A DNA stretch of 39,736 nucleotides, from contig CACEGO010000007.1 of the NCBI GenBank assembly GCA_902559075.1, positions 1-39,736 on the forward strand, read 5' to 3'. Positions within the stretch are counted from its first letter, which is position 1, and each line of letters starts with the position of its first letter. Positions 33,010-39,736 of the stretch are shown piece by piece. Position numbers and translations under genes: made by a program. Under the pieces are notes generated by a model. That model saw nothing but the letters and a program-made list of their open reading frames with translations, did no database searches and had not been told where the DNA came from. This DNA comes from an uncultured Pelagibacteraceae bacterium (GTDB lineage: Bacteria; Pseudomonadota; Alphaproteobacteria; Pelagibacterales; Pelagibacteraceae).

Positions 33010-33036
33010 GTTTATAATAAAAACTCATCTATTTTG

Positions 33037-33091
33037 TTGACAAAACCTTTTAAAATCTAAAGAAAGCGAAGATTACTTAATTATAAGTAAT
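33037..33091 (+). promoter_or_regulatory. Promoter and 5'-UTR hairpin of the cold-shock protein gene
   Basis: A consensus -35 hexamer TTGACA is at 33037-33042; the -10 is unclear (TAAAGA after 15 bases is the best candidate). Downstream, ATTACTTA (33072-33079) and TAAGTAAT (33084-33091) form a perfect 8-bp hairpin with loop ATTA, about 30 bases before the ATG. Leader structure is typical of cold-shock mRNAs, but this hairpin could also be an operator. Confidence 0.5.
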
Positions 33092-33120
33092 AAATTAATA
33101 ATAAAAATAAGAAGATAAAT

Positions 33121-33327
33121 ATGAGTCTACAAGGTAAAGTAAAATGGTTCAATCCAACCAAAGGTTATGGTTTTATTGAAAGAGAAGATAAAGAAAAAGA
33201 TGTGTTTGTACATGTTTCAGCTGTAAGAGATGCTGGTATGAACGGTTTAGATGAGGGTCAAGCTTTGACTTTCGATGTTGAAGATGGTCCTAAAGGTCCT
33301 TCAGCAGTTAACTTAAAAACTGCATAA
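33121..33327 (+). CDS. cspE: Cold-shock domain RNA-binding protein (CspA/CspE family)
   Basis: A 68-residue cold-shock domain. RNP1 is KGYGFIE (14-20) and RNP2 is VFVHVSAV (28-35). The opening [17 protein letters not shown] is canonical. It binds single-stranded nucleic acid and acts as an RNA chaperone. It is monocistronic with its own promoter and a structured 3' region. In Pelagibacter, small Csp proteins have been discussed as post-transcriptional regulators in the iron response, which is of interest because an iron-uptake gene is in the same window; the paralogue letter is not certain. Confidence 0.94.
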   Translation: MSLQGKVKWFNPTKGYGFIEREDKEKDVFVHVSAVRDAGMNGLDEGQALTFDVEDGPKGPSAVNLKTA

Positions 33328-33339
33328 TTTCACACTTCC

Positions 33340-33394
33340 TATTGGCTGAAAGTAATTTATTTAAATCAAATATTATTTATTTTTTCAGCCAATA
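33340..33394 (+). terminator. Long-armed inverted repeat downstream of csp
   Basis: TATTGGCTGAAA (33340-33351) and TTTCAGCCAATA (33383-33394) are perfect 12-base complements flanking a 31-base AT-rich loop. The right arm is preceded, not followed, by a T run, so it is atypical as an intrinsic terminator on the plus strand. It may protect the csp 3' end or form part of a small RNA. Bases 33395-33477 after it are AT-rich and show nothing else. Confidence 0.55.
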
Positions 33395-33477
33395 CCAAAC
33401 AATTTTATTAACAATCTTTGAACACAATAATTATTTATAGAATAAATATTAAAAATTAATAAATTAATCAAAATTTT

Positions 33478-34224
33478 ATGATTGGAATTTTAGGAGGAAT
33501 GGGAACTCAAGCAGGTCTGGATTTTTGTAATAAGCTTGCAGTTTTAAATAGAGGTAAAATTGATCAGGAGTACCCGTTGTTTTTACTTTATAACAAATCA
33601 AATATACCCGGCAGACCAGAGTCTATAGGCCTTCAAACAAAAAGCTTGTCAAACAAATCTACAAATAAAACTAGTAAAATAAAATATAATAGAGTTTTAA
33701 AAAGTTTATTGAAAGGTTGTAAATTGTTAGAAAAAAATAAATGTAAATTTATAGTTATTCCATGTAATACTGCTCATTATTGGTTTGATGATTTACAAAA
33801 AAAAATAAATGTTCCAATAATCAATATGCCTAAGGAAGTATTTAAGTTTACAAAAAAAAATTGTAAAAAAAATTCTAAAGTTGGATTATTGGCTACCGAA
33901 GGCACATTAAAAACAGGAGTCTACAATAAATATTTTGATAAAAATTTTGAACTATTAAAACCATCTCAAAAACTTCAAAAAATTTCAGTAAATAAAGCAA
34001 TTAAATTTGTAAAAATGGGTAATGTTAAGGCTGCAGCAAAAACAATTAAACCTGCAATAAATTCTTTAATTAAATCAAAATGTAAAAAAATAATTTTAGG
34101 ATGTACTGAACTACCTATTGCGATTTTTGCTTTTAAATCATTTAAAAATATTAAATCATCAAAAACTTTCTTAGATCCTAACTTGATATTAGCTCAGTCA
34201 GCAATGGATAAACATAAAAAATAA
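33478..34224 (+). CDS. Aspartate/glutamate racemase family protein
   Basis: A 248-residue protein of the Asp/Glu racemase fold. It opens IGILGGMGTQAGLDF, and both catalytic cysteines are present: the first in IPCNTAHYW (about 97-105) and the second in LGCTELPIAIF (about 209-219). It is closer to aspartate racemase/YgeA than to MurI, judging by the MGTQAGLDF opening. It is unusually rich in lysine and asparagine, as expected for the AT bias. It starts a three-gene plus-strand unit. Confidence 0.88.
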   Translation: MIGILGGMGTQAGLDFCNKLAVLNRGKIDQEYPLFLLYNKSNIPGRPESIGLQTKSLSNKSTNKTSKIKYNRVLKSLLKGCKLLEKNKCKFIVIPCNTAHYWFDDLQKKINVPIINMPKEVFKFTKKNCKKNSKVGLLATEGTLKTGVYNKYFDKNFELLKPSQKLQKISVNKAIKFVKMGNVKAAAKTIKPAINSLIKSKCKKIILGCTELPIAIFAFKSFKNIKSSKTFLDPNLILAQSAMDKHKK

Positions 34225-34227
34225 TTT

Positions 34228-34665
34228 ATGTCTTCAAAAACTGAAAAACCATATGTGTTAAGAGTTGCTGAATATATATACTTGAAATTAATTAATATAA
34301 AAAATCAAAATCCAGAGATAAACAATATACAAGCTTTTGAAATCTTTATGTCTACAAAAGATTATGACTTAATTAGCTCAGGTGAATTTCATGACAAATG
34401 GTTTTTAGAGCTTAAAAACAATAATTTTATAGATAGTATTTCTGGTAAAAAGGTAAATAATGAAACTTTAAGATTATTAGAACTTCAAAAAGATTCTATG
34501 ATAAAATTTTTAATTAAAATTCCTAAACTTTATTATACAAAAAGCCATTTTCCTTTAGAAATATCACAAAGAGCTTTTGATCATCTCTGGAGAGTGTGCG
34601 AAAGCTATGAAATGTGGTGCAAAGAAACAAAGCAGGAAAAACTGATTAAATTAAACCTTAATTAA
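34228..34665 (+). CDS. Hypothetical protein (145 residues)
   Basis: An unrecognised soluble, mostly helical protein with no signal peptide, membrane segment or metal motif. The C-terminal half has FPLEISQRAFDHLWRVCESYEMWCKE (about 108-133), the most distinctive stretch. It begins 3 bases after the racemase stop and ends 13 bases before the EamA transporter gene, so it is likely co-transcribed with both. Confidence 0.65.
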   Translation: MSSKTEKPYVLRVAEYIYLKLINIKNQNPEINNIQAFEIFMSTKDYDLISSGEFHDKWFLELKNNNFIDSISGKKVNNETLRLLELQKDSMIKFLIKIPKLYYTKSHFPLEISQRAFDHLWRVCESYEMWCKETKQEKLIKLNLN

Positions 34666-34678
34666 CCTATAAAGCTGA

Positions 34679-35527
34679 ATGGTTAGAATTTTCCCATTTA
34701 TCTTTATTTTGTTGTGGTCATCAGCCTTTATTACTACAAAACCAATTATTGATAACAGTGATCCATTTGCTGCACTTGCTTTTAGATTTGCTTTAGTCGC
34801 TCTCGGTTTCTTTATTTTTTCTATTTATTCAAAAGAAAAAATTTTGATCAGCAGAAAAAACTTTTTTGAGTCTTTTTTAAGTGGTGTGCTTTTCCATGGT
34901 TTTTATCTTGGAGGGGTATTTTATTCAATTTCAATAGGTATGCCGACAGGAATTGCAGCTTTAATAGTAACACTTCAGCCAATACTAACAAACGCATTAA
35001 GTGGCCCAATATTAAACGAAAAAGTATCAAAAAAACAATGGATAGGTGTTTTGTTGGGCTTTTCTGGTGCTGCAATTGTTTTAGGTTTTGATATTGGTTC
35101 TAAAATACCAACTGTAGGATTGTTTGCAACAATCATAGCTTTATTAGCAATTACATTTTCTACTTTATGGCAAAAAAAATTAAGCAACAATTTACCTTTA
35201 TCAGTGAGCAACATGAACCAAGCTTTAGGTGGATGTATATTTCATTTGCTAATAATATTTTTATTTGCAAAACCTTATATTGATTTTTCTCAAACATTTA
35301 TAATAGCAATGAGCCATCAAATATTTTTAGTTTCTTTTGGTGCTTTTACAATATTGATGTATTTAATTAAAAATAATTCAGCAAGCAAAACTGTTTCGAT
35401 ATTTTTTTTAATACCAGCTACTTCTGCTTTTATGGCTTGGCTTTTCTTAAATGAAAATCTAACAGCTTTAGATTTACTTGGCTTTCTGATCACTACTATA
35501 GGTGTTTATATTGCAACTCGAGATTAA
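34679..35527 (+). CDS. EamA-family (drug/metabolite superfamily) transporter
   Basis: A 282-residue protein with ten predicted membrane helices in two EamA repeats (about 1-130 and 140-282). FILLWSSAFITTKPII at the N-terminus and AFMAWLFLNENLTALDLLGFLITTIGVYIA at the C-terminus are typical. Family members export amino acids or other metabolites. The adjacent racemase gene suggests an amino-acid substrate, as inference only. It converges with soxG across 6 bases. Confidence 0.9.
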   Translation: MVRIFPFIFILLWSSAFITTKPIIDNSDPFAALAFRFALVALGFFIFSIYSKEKILISRKNFFESFLSGVLFHGFYLGGVFYSISIGMPTGIAALIVTLQPILTNALSGPILNEKVSKKQWIGVLLGFSGAAIVLGFDIGSKIPTVGLFATIIALLAITFSTLWQKKLSNNLPLSVSNMNQALGGCIFHLLIIFLFAKPYIDFSQTFIIAMSHQIFLVSFGAFTILMYLIKNNSASKTVSIFFLIPATSAFMAWLFLNENLTALDLLGFLITTIGVYIATRD

Positions 35528-35533
35528 GTTAAT

Positions 35534-36124
35534 TTAAACTGATTTAAAACCATACTCTAAAGAGGCGTCAGTAATTGAATGATACAAAGATTCACCAAAA
35601 CTTCTTAGTGCAAATAATCTTACCTTGTTGGGATTGTCATCTAACATATCAATAGTTAGTGTTATACCATTATATGTAGAATTTATTGATTTATTTTTCT
35701 CCAATGAATCAAAGTTAAAAGGGCATCCTTTCTTTAAAACTTCTTTGACATCCTGTCCTTCTATTTCAATTATAGCTCTGGAATGTGATAAATCAGTTAC
35801 TGCAAAGTCTGTATCTTTAAATTTATCTAAAATACTTTTAATTAACTCTTTTTTATTAGAAACTAAAAGCCAATTCTTTGGACCATTCCATAAAAACCTA
35901 GTATCATTATTAGATACTACACTTAAAGGTTCATCTTTTAATTTTAAACCATCAATATCTATACTTTCAAATGGAACTATAGAATTTTTATACTGAACTA
36001 CTTGAACTATAAGTAAATTTTTATTTTCAGAAATTTTAAGAAGGTCATTTTCATTTTTACCCTCATAATCTCCAAATTGACCTGTTGTATGAACATATGC
36101 TAAAGCTGAAACTAAGCTACTCAT
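35534..36124 (-). CDS. soxG: Sarcosine oxidase gamma subunit
   Basis: A 196-residue protein with the SoxG pattern: LLIVQVVQYKNS (about 33-44), then RFLWNGPKNWLLVSN (about 77-91), AVTDLSHSRAIIEIEGQDVKEVLKKGCPFNFD (about 104-135) and LFALRSFGESLYHSITDASLEYGF near the end. SoxG is the GcvT-like subunit that completes the heterotetramer. Its ATG overlaps the soxA stop by 4 bases (ATGA). It is last in the order soxB-soxD-soxA-soxG. Confidence 0.93.
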   Translation of the reverse strand: MSSLVSALAYVHTTGQFGDYEGKNENDLLKISENKNLLIVQVVQYKNSIVPFESIDIDGLKLKDEPLSVVSNNDTRFLWNGPKNWLLVSNKKELIKSILDKFKDTDFAVTDLSHSRAIIEIEGQDVKEVLKKGCPFNFDSLEKNKSINSTYNGITLTIDMLDDNPNKVRLFALRSFGESLYHSITDASLEYGFKSV

Positions 36125-39117
36125 GATCGAACCCTTTCTCCTTTTGGATCAACATAGTGAGAAGATACTATTTCAACAGGTATTACTTTGTTTTTAAGTG
36201 GCGACATAACAAATAACTTTTCACCAATCATATTTTTTCCATTTTTCAATATTGCTAATGAAAAAGGATTATCATGCTCAACACTCCAGCATGATGCGGA
36301 AATATGACCTAATTTAGGATTTGGTAATGGCGCATTAGCATCTTTAACTAAATGTGAGCCCTCTGGTATACTTGTTTTTTTATCTATTGGAACCACCCCT
36401 ACTATTCTTTGTCTATCATCAGATGTAAATGCAGCTCTTTGTAATGACCTTTTTCCTATAAAATCTTTCTTTTTACTAACAAGGCCTTCTAATGCATTGT
36501 CATAAGGAATTGTTCTGCCATCAAGTTCTGATCCAGCAACGTGTCCCATTTCAATTCTTAAGGTTGATAATGCCTCCGTACCATAGGGTTGAATTTCAAA
36601 CTCTTCACCAATTTCCATGATTTTTTCCCACATAAAGTTTCCATTGTCAGACTCAACATTAACTTCATATGCAAGCTCTCCAGAAAATGAAATTCTAAAT
36701 ATTCTTGCTTTAACTCCAAATAAGTCTCCTTCCATATAACCCATAAAAGGTAAGCCTTCATTTGATACATCAGAATTTGGAAACAATTTTTTTAATAAAT
36801 CTCTAGATTTAGGTCCGGCTATAGCAGCTCCAGCCCATTGTTCTGTAGTTGATACTACGTTTACATTTAATTCAGGCCAAACCAATTGTAAATAATACTC
36901 TAAATGAGAGAGAACATTTGCTGCTTGAGCAGTAGTAGTTGTCATATGATAATGATTCTCTGAGATTCTTGTGGTTGTTCCATCATCCATGACAATACCA
37001 TCTTCTCTTAACATTACACCGTATCTTGCTTTACCAACTGGCAGCTTTAACCATGCATTTGTATAAACTCTATTTAAAAACTCTGCTGCATCCGGCCCTT
37101 TAACATCTATTTTACCCAATGTAGTTACATCACAAACACCAACATTTGTTCTTACATTCTTCGCTTCTCTTTTAGAAGCTTCAAATAAGTTTTCATCTCC
37201 TCTTTTGTAATATCTTGGTCTCAACCAGACACCTGCATCAACAAAAACTGCATTATTTTTTTCATGCCATGTATGCATAGGGGATTTCCTTGTAGGTTTT
37301 GAATGTTTACCTACTTCTCTTCCAACTATAGCACCAATAGAAACTGGAGTATAAGGAGGTCTAAAAGTTGTATGACCTACAGCAGGAACTACTTTATTTT
37401 CAATTTCAGATACTAGTTGTAAACCATTTAAGTTACTTGTTTTTCCTTGGTCTGTTGCCATACCAAGTGTGGTATATCTTTTTACATGTTCAATAGATCG
37501 ATAACCTTCTCTCAAGGCTATTTCTACATCAGATACAGAAACATCATTTTGAAAATCTAAAAATCTTTTATAATTTTTACCTTCAGGTAATGGAACACAC
37601 CAAAATTTATCGTGTTGGGAAGATTTTTTCTCAACAACATTTGGTACAGATACCTCGTTATCATTCTCAGTTATTTTTTTTGACAACTCGCTTCCAGCGG
37701 CAAATGAGGTTTTTAAAGTTTCTTCAAGCGAAAATATTCCGTTAGCAGCTCCCAAAGTTCTTTCATTTTGTTTTGATTGGCCAGGTACAAATGCATCAAT
37801 TTCTTCTTTAAACTTGGTTTTGTTTCCTGATTGGGATGCTAAATGAATAGTTGGTGTCCAAAAACCTGAAACACATATACAATCGCATTTGATATTTTCT
37901 ATTTTACCAAGTTGTTTTTTATCCTCAGAAATACTTGCAATATCAGCTGATTTTACTTTTTTATATCCTTGTGCTGCAACAACAACATAAGAATTTTTAA
38001 TATTTATTCCTAAATTTTTTGCCTCATCAATTATTTCTGACTTAGAATTTTTTCTTGAATCTAGGACAATAGGGTTTACACCATGTTTTTTAAATTCAAT
38101 AGCTGTCTCATATCCACTATCATTGTTTGTAAATACTAAAGGATTTCTTCCAACTAAAACACCATAAACTTTTAAATATTCTTTTGCAGCAGAAGAAAGC
38201 ATTACACCTGGTGTATCGTTATTACCAAAAACTATAGGTCTTTCAATTGATCCTGAAGAAATCAAAACTTCTTTTGCCCGAATGTACCATAGTCTTTTGT
38301 TAGGGTGATATTTTTTAGTTGATGGTAAATGGTCACTAACTTTTTCTGACATTACAAGCATGTTGTGATCATAATATCCAAAAATTTGAGATCGATTTTT
38401 TACTACAACATTTGGCATTGTCTTGAGTTCGGCAATAATTCCGTCAGCCCAATCTTTTCCTGATTGATTTCCAATATTTACATCACTTGTTAATAGAGAC
38501 CCACCAAATCTTGGTTTATCTTCTGCTAAAATTACTTTTGCACCGTTTTTTGCTGCAGCATAAGCACTTGATAGACCTGAAGGTCCTGATCCAGCGATAA
38601 GTAAATCGCAATATTCATATTTGTGTTCGTATCTTTCTTTATCATGTTTTGTAGATGCAACACCTAATCCAGCCGCTTTTCTTATAAATGGTTCGTAAAT
38701 TCTGTACCAAAAACTTTTTGGCCACATAAAAGTTTTATAATAGAACCCTGCAGGTAAAAAAATCTTTAAAAAATTATTTATAGCACCAATATCAAAGTTA
38801 ACACTTGGCCAACAGTTTACACTTTTTGCCTCTAAACCTTCAAAAAGTTCCTGCTCAGTTGCCTTTATATTAGGCTCTGTTTCATTATTTCTATAAAGTT
38901 GTACTATTGCATATGGCTCATCCACACCAGCTCCAAAAAAACCTCTTGGTCTGTGATATTTAAAACTTCTTCCAACTAAGTGTACACCATTTGCCAACAA
39001 AGCAGACGCTAGAGTATCACCTTCGTATCCAAAATATGTTTTTCCATTAAATTTAAATGATAACTTTTTATCTCTATTAATTAATCCAATATTTTCTACT
39101 CTAAAATTTTGAGACAT
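36121..39117 (-). CDS. soxA: Sarcosine oxidase alpha subunit
   Basis: A 998-residue subunit. The N-terminal region (about 15-75) has the 2Fe-2S-ferredoxin-like fold remnant with FGYEGDTLASALLANGV and RSFKYHRPRG. An NAD-binding Rossmann domain follows (IAGSGPSGLSSAYAAAKNG, about 174-192), and the C-terminal 400 residues form a GcvT domain with FRISFSGELAYEVNV. The tetramer oxidises sarcosine to glycine, with transfer of the methyl carbon to THF and formation of hydrogen peroxide. It overlaps soxD by one base and soxG by four. Confidence 0.96.
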   Translation of the reverse strand: MSQNFRVENIGLINRDKKLSFKFNGKTYFGYEGDTLASALLANGVHLVGRSFKYHRPRGFFGAGVDEPYAIVQLYRNNETEPNIKATEQELFEGLEAKSVNCWPSVNFDIGAINNFLKIFLPAGFYYKTFMWPKSFWYRIYEPFIRKAAGLGVASTKHDKERYEHKYEYCDLLIAGSGPSGLSSAYAAAKNGAKVILAEDKPRFGGSLLTSDVNIGNQSGKDWADGIIAELKTMPNVVVKNRSQIFGYYDHNMLVMSEKVSDHLPSTKKYHPNKRLWYIRAKEVLISSGSIERPIVFGNNDTPGVMLSSAAKEYLKVYGVLVGRNPLVFTNNDSGYETAIEFKKHGVNPIVLDSRKNSKSEIIDEAKNLGINIKNSYVVVAAQGYKKVKSADIASISEDKKQLGKIENIKCDCICVSGFWTPTIHLASQSGNKTKFKEEIDAFVPGQSKQNERTLGAANGIFSLEETLKTSFAAGSELSKKITENDNEVSVPNVVEKKSSQHDKFWCVPLPEGKNYKRFLDFQNDVSVSDVEIALREGYRSIEHVKRYTTLGMATDQGKTSNLNGLQLVSEIENKVVPAVGHTTFRPPYTPVSIGAIVGREVGKHSKPTRKSPMHTWHEKNNAVFVDAGVWLRPRYYKRGDENLFEASKREAKNVRTNVGVCDVTTLGKIDVKGPDAAEFLNRVYTNAWLKLPVGKARYGVMLREDGIVMDDGTTTRISENHYHMTTTTAQAANVLSHLEYYLQLVWPELNVNVVSTTEQWAGAAIAGPKSRDLLKKLFPNSDVSNEGLPFMGYMEGDLFGVKARIFRISFSGELAYEVNVESDNGNFMWEKIMEIGEEFEIQPYGTEALSTLRIEMGHVAGSELDGRTIPYDNALEGLVSKKKDFIGKRSLQRAAFTSDDRQRIVGVVPIDKKTSIPEGSHLVKDANAPLPNPKLGHISASCWSVEHDNPFSLAILKNGKNMIGEKLFVMSPLKNKVIPVEIVSSHYVDPKGERVRS

Positions 39118-39386
39118 TAAGCAACTTCCTCATCAGCTCTAAAAGTTCTAAATATTTCGTGAGTTGAAGTATCTCTTTCAACTTTTATCCATTGTCTACA
39201 TCCTGATATATGTTGCCAAAGCTCTAAATGTTTACCTCTTAAGCTTTTTCTGTTGTAAACAAAGTCATCCCACTCTTGATCAGAAATATCTTTATTAAGC
39301 TCCGGTCTCTTAACACTTGCATCTCCACCATAGGAGAATTCTGTTTGTGGTCTCATTCCACAATGTGGGCATTTAATATAAAGCAT
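39117..39386 (-). CDS. soxD: Sarcosine oxidase delta subunit
   Basis: An 89-residue zinc subunit. The ligands Cys6, Cys9, His59 and Cys63 are all present (CPHCG; WQHISGC), in the positions known for heterotetrameric sarcosine oxidase. Its ATG directly abuts the soxB stop and its stop overlaps the soxA ATG (TAATG). Confidence 0.96.
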   Translation of the reverse strand: MLYIKCPHCGMRPQTEFSYGGDASVKRPELNKDISDQEWDDFVYNRKSLRGKHLELWQHISGCRQWIKVERDTSTHEIFRTFRADEEVA

Positions 39387-39736
39387 TTATGATATCCAGG
39401 TTTTAGTTCCAAGTCCTTTTTCATCTATTAAATGACCTGTGCTAAACCTATTTAAACCATACCCAGCATTTAATTCATGAACTCTATCTTGCGCTATAGT
39501 GTGAGCAAATGTCCAGCCAGATGCAGGTGTTGCCTTAAAGCCTCCATAACACCAACCACAATTTAAATATAAACCTTCAATGTGTGTCTTATCAATTATT
39601 GGAGAGCCATCCATTGACATATCCATTATACCACCCCAAGTTCTAAGCATTTTTAATTTGCTTAGAAAGGGCATCATAGCAATACCTTCTGTTAACACAT
39701 GTTGCAAAGTTGGTAAGTTTCCTCTTTGTGCATAAC
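39387..39736 (-). CDS. soxB: Sarcosine oxidase beta subunit, C-terminal part (cut by window edge)
   Basis: The frame is open to the right edge; the 5' end lies outside the window. The last 116 codons show SoxB: YAQRGNLPTLQHVLTEG, then LRTWGGIMDMSMDGSPIIDKT, GLYLNCGWCYGGFKATPASG and LNAGYGLNRFSTGHLIDEKG. The beta subunit carries the flavins and the sarcosine site. Any internal ATG, such as that at 39707, is not the real start, because the SoxB-like sequence continues upstream of it. Confidence 0.95.
   Translation of the reverse strand, partial: YAQRGNLPTLQHVLTEGIAMMPFLSKLKMLRTWGGIMDMSMDGSPIIDKTHIEGLYLNCGWCYGGFKATPASGWTFAHTIAQDRVHELNAGYGLNRFSTGHLIDEKGLGTKTWIS

Noticed and set aside
1-39736. 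Mobile element, prophage, CRISPR array, tRNA or rRNA
   Set aside because: No transposase or integrase frame, no direct-repeat array, no cloverleaf or rRNA-like GC-rich stretch was seen; the composition is uniform AT-rich throughout.

Overview
The window looks like a chromosomal segment of a SAR11-clade alphaproteobacterium (Pelagibacterales). The DNA is very AT-rich, genes abut or overlap by 1-8 bases, there are almost no spacers or terminators, and the content is the methylated-osmolyte and one-carbon metabolism typical of that group. The assignment rests on composition and gene content, not on a marker gene. I see no rRNA, tRNA, CRISPR array, insertion sequence or phage gene.

Layout. (1) 12-1040: iron-binding protein of a ferric ABC transporter, preceded by two tandem Fur-type operators. 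(2) 1164-3674, minus: folE, an acuI-type acrylyl-CoA reductase and a LysR regulator, tightly coupled. (3) 3752-4594, plus: hisI and a DUF2237 gene. (4) 4596-22450, minus: about 18 genes read one way almost without gaps: Rieske oxygenase, betaine-homocysteine methyltransferase, dimethylglycine dehydrogenase-type flavoprotein, SAM methyltransferase, SET protein, DddP-like M24 protein, a small kinase, a nucleotidyltransferase, a 2-oxoglutarate oxygenase, a crotonase-fold protein, a small membrane protein, a CoA-binding protein, a BT1-like transporter, a DUF4864-like protein, a second dimethylglycine/sarcosine dehydrogenase, etfB, etfA and ETF-quinone oxidoreductase. (5) 22727-26816, plus: glycine-betaine-type binding protein and permease, a MetF-like protein and a DmdA/GcvT-like methyltransferase, closed by a good terminator. 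(6) 26861-30916: a small membrane ORF and a Yip1-like gene converge on a poorly understood four-gene minus-strand cassette (M19-like dipeptidase, 553-aa unknown, DUF3726, 55-aa zinc-ribbon protein). (7) 31011-35527, plus: purE, purK, GNAT acetyltransferase, cold-shock protein, Asp/Glu racemase, an unknown, and an EamA transporter. (8) 35534-39736, minus: sarcosine oxidase soxB (partial), soxD, soxA, soxG.

How it fits together. Betaine or DMSP enters through the Opu-type transporter. BHMT moves one methyl to homocysteine, giving methionine and dimethylglycine. The two flavoproteins and SoxBDAG remove the remaining methyls as methylene-tetrahydrofolate, with electrons passing through EtfAB and ETF-QO to quinone. 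MetF-like and DmdA-like proteins handle folate-bound methyls. An apparently complete DddP-type DMSP lyase active site, plus AcuI in the neighbouring operon, suggests that DMSP cleavage and acrylate detoxification are part of the same hub.

Least explained, and the best candidates for something new: the DddP-like gene embedded in the betaine operon; the kinase / nucleotidyltransferase / 2OG-oxygenase module; the M19-like / 553-aa / DUF3726 / zinc-ribbon cassette; and the MetF-like plus long DmdA-like pair behind a transporter that lacks its ATPase.
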